DNA of 9,796 nucleotides. Origin: Bacteroidales bacterium UBA3742 (GTDB lineage: Bacteria; Bacteroidota; Bacteroidia; Bacteroidales; Paludibacteraceae). Shown piece by piece: positions 7,065 through 9,796 of this stretch. Each line of letters begins with the position of its first letter. Position 1 is the first letter of the stretch. Both the position numbers and the translations under genes were made by a program. The stretch spans positions 1 to 9,796 of the forward strand of contig DFGU01000039.1 in the NCBI GenBank assembly GCA_002371785.1. The letters run 5' to 3'. The notes below the pieces were generated by a model, which saw only the letters and a program-made list of their open reading frames with translations, did not search any database and was not told where the DNA came from.

Positions 7065-7881
7065 TTCTCAGTTGCTCTAATTCTTTGCTGGCTATGTCAT
7101 TATCAATCACTTGCACATAGCTCAGCTTGTTGAACTCAGTGTATAGTTTCACACGTATGGTCCACGCCGCGTCACCGTCTTTTACCTCGGCCGACTCCAC
7201 AACGCCCACCGGTATATCGCCCGGGAAGGTCTCGCTCAGTCCGCTCGTCAGGATGATGTCGCCCTGCTGCACATCCACGTGCGACTCGATGTCCGACAGT
7301 ATGGCATGACTCTCATCCCGTCCGTCCCACTTGAGCGTACCTATCTTGCTGTTTTTCTGCATACGGCAGCTCACGCAGAAACCCGAGGTGGTCGTGATCG
7401 GGATGATGATCGAGAACTGATGCCCTACGGTGCTCACCACGCCCACTACGCCTCTCGGGCCCAGCACGCCCATGCCCTCGGCGATGCCGTCACGCTCGCC
7501 CTTGTTGATGGTCATGTAGTTCTTCATGCCGCCTATGTTCATCTGGATGATCTTGGCGGGAATGAAGTGGTGCTGCTGGTTGGCATAGCGGTAGGTCACC
7601 TGCTCCTTCAGTCGCTCACGCTCGTTGGCATAGAGCACCAACTGGTTGCGGAGCATGGTGTTCTCCTGCTGCAGCTGCTCGTTGTCTTCTTTCAGCCGGA
7701 AATAACTGACTATCGTATTCTCCAACTCGTAATGCCACGCTACGTAGCTGTTACAGGTGGAGAGTACGGTGCTCTTCGGATAGGCCGTGTTCTGCACTAT
7801 CAACAACACGGCAAACACTTCCAGGATGATAAACACCAGGAAGTTGCTGTACCGTTGTATGAATTTGAGCAGATTTTGCAT
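7051..7881 (-). CDS. mreC: MreC, rod shape-determining protein
   Basis: MreC is a bitopic membrane protein whose periplasmic part oligomerises and activates PBP2-RodA. The protein has 276 residues: a short cytoplasmic start, one membrane helix (about 13-30), a coiled coil (about 52-95, rich in Glu, Gln, Leu and Asn), then the two beta-barrel-like subdomains of the MreC fold (about 105-262). Family-typical stretches are INKGERDGIAEGMGVLGPRG (125-144, ending in the usual GxVG turn) and GDIILTSGLSETFPGDIPVG (207-226). The C-terminus stops soon after the beta domain with no long extension. The start is ATG at 7879-7881, 20 nt after the mreB stop. Those 20 nt include a small inverted repeat (CCGATTTATCGG, 7889-7900) too short to call a regulatory element. 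Confidence 0.95.
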   Translation of the reverse strand: MQNLLKFIQRYSNFLVFIILEVFAVLLIVQNTAYPKSTVLSTCNSYVAWHYELENTIVSYFRLKEDNEQLQQENTMLRNQLVLYANERERLKEQVTYRYANQQHHFIPAKIIQMNIGGMKNYMTINKGERDGIAEGMGVLGPRGVVGVVSTVGHQFSIIIPITTTSGFCVSCRMQKNSKIGTLKWDGRDESHAILSDIESHVDVQQGDIILTSGLSETFPGDIPVGVVESAEVKDGDAAWTIRVKLYTEFNKLSYVQVIDNDIASKELEQLRSEMD

Positions 7882-7901
7882 AGCCGATCCGATTTATCGG
7901 T

Positions 7902-8918
7902 TTATCGGAGCAGGAATCCAAAGTTGTTGACGTTCTTCAGCGCTACGCCCGTACCGCGTGCTACGGCATGGAGCGGATCTTCTGCTACGTGGAACGGAAT
8001 GGTGATCTTGTCGGTCAGACGCTTTGCCAGTCCGTGCAGCAGTGCACCACCACCGGCCAGGTATATTCCGCGACGTACGATGTCGGCATAGAGCTCCGAC
8101 GGAGTAGCCTCCAGCGCCTGCAGGATAGCCTGCTCGATCTTCACGATGCTCTTCTCCAGACAGTGGGCGATCTCCTGATAGCTTACCGGCACCTGCATCG
8201 GCAGCGCCGTCACCTTGTTCGGACCTACTACGATGAAGTCCTCCGGAGCATCCTCCAGCTCGGGCAGCGCCGAACCTACCTGGATCTTGATGCGCTCAGC
8301 CGTAGGCTCGTCGATACGCAGGTTGTGCATACGACCCATGTACTCAATGATGTCCTGGTTCAGGTCATCACCGGCCGTCTTGATCGACTTGTTGCTCACG
8401 ATGCCGCCCAGCGAGATCACGGCAATCTCCGTCGTACCACCACCTATGTCCACGATCATGCAGCCCTCCGGACTCTCTACGTCAATACCGATACCGATAG
8501 CGGCAGCCATCGGCTCGTAGATCATGTAGATATCACGTCCGCCGGCATGCTCCGAACTGTCGCGTACGGCACGTATCTCCACCTCGGTACTACCCGACGG
8601 AATACATACCACCATGCGAATGCTCGGCGTGAACCAGCGATTCTGCTTCGGTATCATGCGGATCAGACCGCGAATCATCATCTCGCAAGCATAGAAGTCG
8701 GCAATCACACCGTCCTTCAGCGGACGAATCGTGCGAATCATCGAACCGCCCTTGCCAATCATCTGTTGTGCCTTGCGACCCACGGCTACCATTTTGTTCT
8801 CCGTGTTGATGGCCACTACCGAAGGCTCGTCTATTACCACCTGGTCATTACACATGATGATGGTGTTCGCCGTACCCAGGTCGATGGCAATCTCTTGTGT
8901 AAACGAAAAAAATCCCAT
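7902..8918 (-). CDS. mreB: MreB, actin-like rod shape-determining protein
   Basis: MreB forms short ATP-dependent filaments on the inner face of the membrane and guides the cell-wall elongation machinery. The 338 residues match the usual length. The actin/HSP70 fold motifs are in order: phosphate-1 loop AIDLGTANTI (11-20), the EPMAAAIGIG stretch (135-144) with a conserved Glu, phosphate-2 loop VDIGGGTTEIAVIS (156-169), and adenosine motif YLAGGGALLHGL (286-297). The amphipathic N-terminus MGFFSFTQEI is hydrophobic enough to contact the membrane. It is first in the mre-mrdA-rodA series, with its own promoter and an approximately 85-nt AT-rich leader. In other Bacteroidales I recall purH preceding mreB; here a tRNA gene and its terminator precede it instead. 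The ATG at 8916-8918 has no clear Shine-Dalgarno sequence, as expected for this phylum. Confidence 0.98.
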   Translation of the reverse strand: MGFFSFTQEIAIDLGTANTIIMCNDQVVIDEPSVVAINTENKMVAVGRKAQQMIGKGGSMIRTIRPLKDGVIADFYACEMMIRGLIRMIPKQNRWFTPSIRMVVCIPSGSTEVEIRAVRDSSEHAGGRDIYMIYEPMAAAIGIGIDVESPEGCMIVDIGGGTTEIAVISLGGIVSNKSIKTAGDDLNQDIIEYMGRMHNLRIDEPTAERIKIQVGSALPELEDAPEDFIVVGPNKVTALPMQVPVSYQEIAHCLEKSIVKIEQAILQALEATPSELYADIVRRGIYLAGGGALLHGLAKRLTDKITIPFHVAEDPLHAVARGTGVALKNVNNFGFLLR

Positions 8919-8950
8919 ATTTTTTATTATTTTTATTTGTTACTACTGTT

Positions 8951-8984
8951 TTTTGCCCATTTTCGACCTAAAAACGGGCCAAAA
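8951..8984 (-). promoter_or_regulatory. Possible hairpin in the mreB 5' leader
   Basis: In the minus-strand RNA, GCCCG (8975-8979) can pair with UGGGC (8955-8959), extended by a U-run (8981-8984) against an A-run (8951-8954) across one bulged G. An inner U-run/A-run can lengthen it further. One pair is G-U in the minus-strand RNA but would be an A-C mismatch in a plus-strand RNA, which favours a structure in the mreB transcript. No U-run follows the stem, so it is not an intrinsic terminator. A role in transcript stability or translation is conjecture. Confidence 0.35.
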
Positions 8985-9008
8985 TGATGCAATATTCATA
9001 AAATTGCG

Positions 9009-9039
9009 CAAAATTACAACTTTTTTTTCATATATGCAA
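9009..9039 (-). promoter_or_regulatory. Promoter of the mreB-mreC-mreD-mrdA-rodA series
   Basis: On the minus strand TAATTTTG (9009-9016) fits the Bacteroidota -7 consensus TAnnTTTG, and TTG (9037-9039) is a -33 element with a 20-bp spacer. Transcription should start near 9002, giving a leader of about 85 nt. It lies just downstream of the tRNA-Asn terminator, so it is the first promoter able to drive mreB independently of the tRNA. The upstream half is nearly identical to the tRNA promoter at 9229-9259. Confidence 0.65.
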
Positions 9040-9060
9040 GCGCGCGCGAAATTTTTTTTA

Positions 9061-9101
9061 AAAAGAGAAAAAAAAGAGAGTGGCAACTTTTCAGTCGCCA
9101 C
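9061..9101 (-). terminator. Intrinsic terminator of the tRNA-Asn transcript
   Basis: On the minus strand GTGGCGACT and AGTTGCCAC form a 9-bp stem closed by a GAAA tetraloop (9080-9101), followed by a U-rich tract (9061-9079, TCTCTTTTTTTTCTC). The stem has one G-U pair that would be an A-C mismatch on the other strand, so it is oriented for the minus strand. The stem base lies 6 nt from the tRNA 3' end and separates the tRNA unit from the mreB promoter. Confidence 0.88.
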
Positions 9102-9107
9102 CCCTCG

Positions 9108-9181
9108 CGCTCCCTCTAGGACTTGAACCTAGGACCCCCTGATTAACAGTCAGATGCTCTAACCGACTGAGCTAAGGAAGC
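9108..9181 (-). tRNA. tRNA-Asn (anticodon GTT)
   Basis: The minus strand folds into a standard cloverleaf of 74 nt including the discriminator: acceptor arm GCTTCCT/AGGGAGC (one T-G pair), D arm GCTC/GAGC with the GG in the loop, anticodon arm TCTGA/TCAGG with loop CTGTTAA, a 5-nt variable loop, and T arm CTAGG/CCTAG with loop TTCAAGT. The anticodon GTT reads AAC and AAU (Asn), and discriminator G is the identity base expected for Asn. The 3' CCA is not encoded, so it must be added by tRNA nucleotidyltransferase. The gene stands alone between its own promoter and terminator. Confidence 0.97.
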
Positions 9182-9228
9182 AAGTAAGTTTTTTCAGTTC
9201 TCACTACTTTCATTTCCGAAAGCGGGTG

Positions 9229-9259
9229 CAAAAGTACTGCTTTTTTTTTATATATGCAA
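9229..9259 (-). promoter_or_regulatory. Promoter of tRNA-Asn
   Basis: On the minus strand TACTTTTG (9229-9236) fits TAnnTTTG, with TTG (9257-9259) 20 bp upstream as the -33 element. The predicted start near 9222 leaves a 5' leader of about 40 nt before the mature tRNA, to be removed by RNase P. The -33 box lies inside the region expected to be contacted by polymerase at the divergent kinase promoter. Confidence 0.65.
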
Positions 9260-9280
9260 GTTTTTTTGAAAAAAAATGCG

Positions 9281-9288
9281 TATCTTTG
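9281..9288 (+). promoter_or_regulatory. Promoter -7 box of the kinase gene
   Basis: TATCTTTG on the plus strand is a perfect TAnnTTTG box, followed by GC as in many Bacteroidales promoters. No good TTG lies about 20 bp upstream; the nearest TTTG (9265-9268) is only 12 bp away. The start would be near 9294, with a leader of about 43 nt that is very AT-rich. Confidence 0.6.
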
Positions 9289-9336
9289 CAAAAAATTTTA
9301 CAAAAATCACTGTTTTTTGGCAAAAAAACCTAAAAA

Positions 9337-9796
9337 ATGATGAAAAAGATCTTAGGAATTGGTAATGCACTGACCGACATGTTGCTCCAAGTTAGCGAAG
9401 ACGATTTGCGCGAACTGGGGTTCCCGAAAGGTAGTATGAACCTCATCTCCATGGAGCAGATGGAGCAGATCCAGATGCGTTTTGCATCGGTGCGCAAGCG
9501 ACTCGTAGCCGGCGGCTCTGCCTCCAACGCCATCAACTGCATCGCAGCGCTGGGTGGAAAAGCGGCTTTTTTGGGTAAGATCGGTAACGACGAAGTGGGC
9601 GATTTCTATCGCGAGGACATGATCAAGAACGGCGTGAAGCCTATCCTGCTCACCTCCACCCTCGAAATGTCAGGCTGCTCTATCGTGCTCATCACCCCCG
9701 ATGGCGAACGTACCTTTGCTACCTATCTGGGCGCCGCTTCCGAACTCTCGGCCGACGATATCGAGAAAGAAGCCTTCAAGGGCTACGATATCTTCC
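9337..9796 (+). CDS. PfkB-family (ribokinase/adenosine kinase-like) kinase, 5' part cut by window edge
   Basis: The first 153 residues are present. PfkB-family enzymes phosphorylate the hydroxymethyl group of sugars or nucleosides with ATP. The start MMKKILGIGNALTDML (residues 1-16), with the conserved Asp at 14, is the substrate-binding beginning of the fold. VAGGSASNAINCIAALGGKA (57-76) contains the GG hinge and the family's first signature; GKIGNDEVGDFY (80-91) follows. GERTFATYLGAASELSADDI (122-141) covers the lid and beta region. The pattern resembles the Bacteroidales proteins usually annotated as adenosine kinase or PfkB carbohydrate kinase; the substrate cannot be settled because the ATP site and catalytic Asp (GAGD motif) lie past the edge. 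Two ATGs are adjacent (9337 and 9340); either could be used. It is divergent from the tRNA and separated from all minus-strand genes. Confidence 0.92.
   Translation, partial: MMKKILGIGNALTDMLLQVSEDDLRELGFPKGSMNLISMEQMEQIQMRFASVRKRLVAGGSASNAINCIAALGGKAAFLGKIGNDEVGDFYREDMIKNGVKPILLTSTLEMSGCSIVLITPDGERTFATYLGAASELSADDIEKEAFKGYDIF

Noticed and set aside
7889..7900. Inverted repeat CCGATTTATCGG between mreB and mreC
   Set aside because: Four or five pairs with a tiny loop and no T-run; too small to call a terminator or regulatory site.
7983..7998. parS-like TACGTGGAAC within mreB
   Set aside because: Only about 11 of 16 positions match, the CACGTG core is broken, and it is coding sequence.
7279..8091. 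A 270-codon open frame on the plus strand opposite mreC and mreB
   Set aside because: It spans the boundary between two well-supported minus-strand genes and shows no protein family features.
7968..8987. A 339-codon open frame on the plus strand opposite mreB
   Set aside because: It is antisense to a clear MreB with all its motifs. Its protein is low-complexity, rich in His, Arg, Leu and Thr, with no recognisable domain, as expected from the reverse complement of a codon-biased gene.
9041..9048. Alternating GC tract (gcgcgcg) upstream of the mreB promoter
   Set aside because: Too short to support a claim of unusual DNA structure or a regulatory role.

Overview
The window looks like chromosomal DNA from a member of the Bacteroidota, most likely order Bacteroidales. 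The evidence is the Bacteroidota-type promoter -7 boxes (TAnnTTTG) in the right-hand intergenic regions, the lack of strong Shine-Dalgarno sequences, a long (485-residue) RodA, Bacteroidales-like MreB and PBP2 sequences, a tRNA with no encoded CCA, and AT-rich leaders next to genes of moderate GC content. I cannot name the genus. Nearly everything here is core housekeeping. I see no phage, insertion sequence, CRISPR array, defence or secretion system, and no wholly new system.

Layout from right to left, which is the direction of transcription for most of the window. A PfkB-family sugar/nucleoside kinase starts at 9337 on the plus strand and runs off the right edge. Divergent from it is a tRNA-Asn(GTT) gene (9108-9181, minus) with its own promoter and a clear intrinsic terminator. 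The mreB promoter follows the terminator, and then a tightly packed minus-strand series: mreB, mreC, mreD, mrdA (PBP2), rodA, mnmG, apt and the 5' part of uvrC, which runs off the left edge. mreC/mreD, mreD/mrdA and mrdA/rodA overlap by 14, 4 and 17 nt. Gaps are 20-29 nt at mreB/mreC, rodA/mnmG and apt/uvrC. The only wider gap is the 143 bp between mnmG and apt.

How the genes work together. mreBCD, mrdA and rodA encode the elongasome: an actin-like scaffold, its membrane partners, a transpeptidase and a SEDS glycosyltransferase that together build the lateral wall of rod-shaped cells. mnmG (tRNA wobble-uridine modification), apt (adenine salvage) and uvrC (nucleotide excision repair) form a second housekeeping group that may be partly co-transcribed with the first.

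The most interesting signal is in the mnmG-apt gap. Positions 1301-1316 read, on the minus strand, TGTTCCACGTGAAACA, an exact match to the canonical ParB-binding parS site. Beside it lie a perfect 9-bp-arm inverted repeat, a candidate promoter and a run of degenerate 7-bp repeats. A second run of 7-bp repeats covers the apt-uvrC junction and the uvrC start codon. The tRNA-Asn and mreB promoters share an almost identical upstream cassette. No gap between genes exceeds 300 bases.
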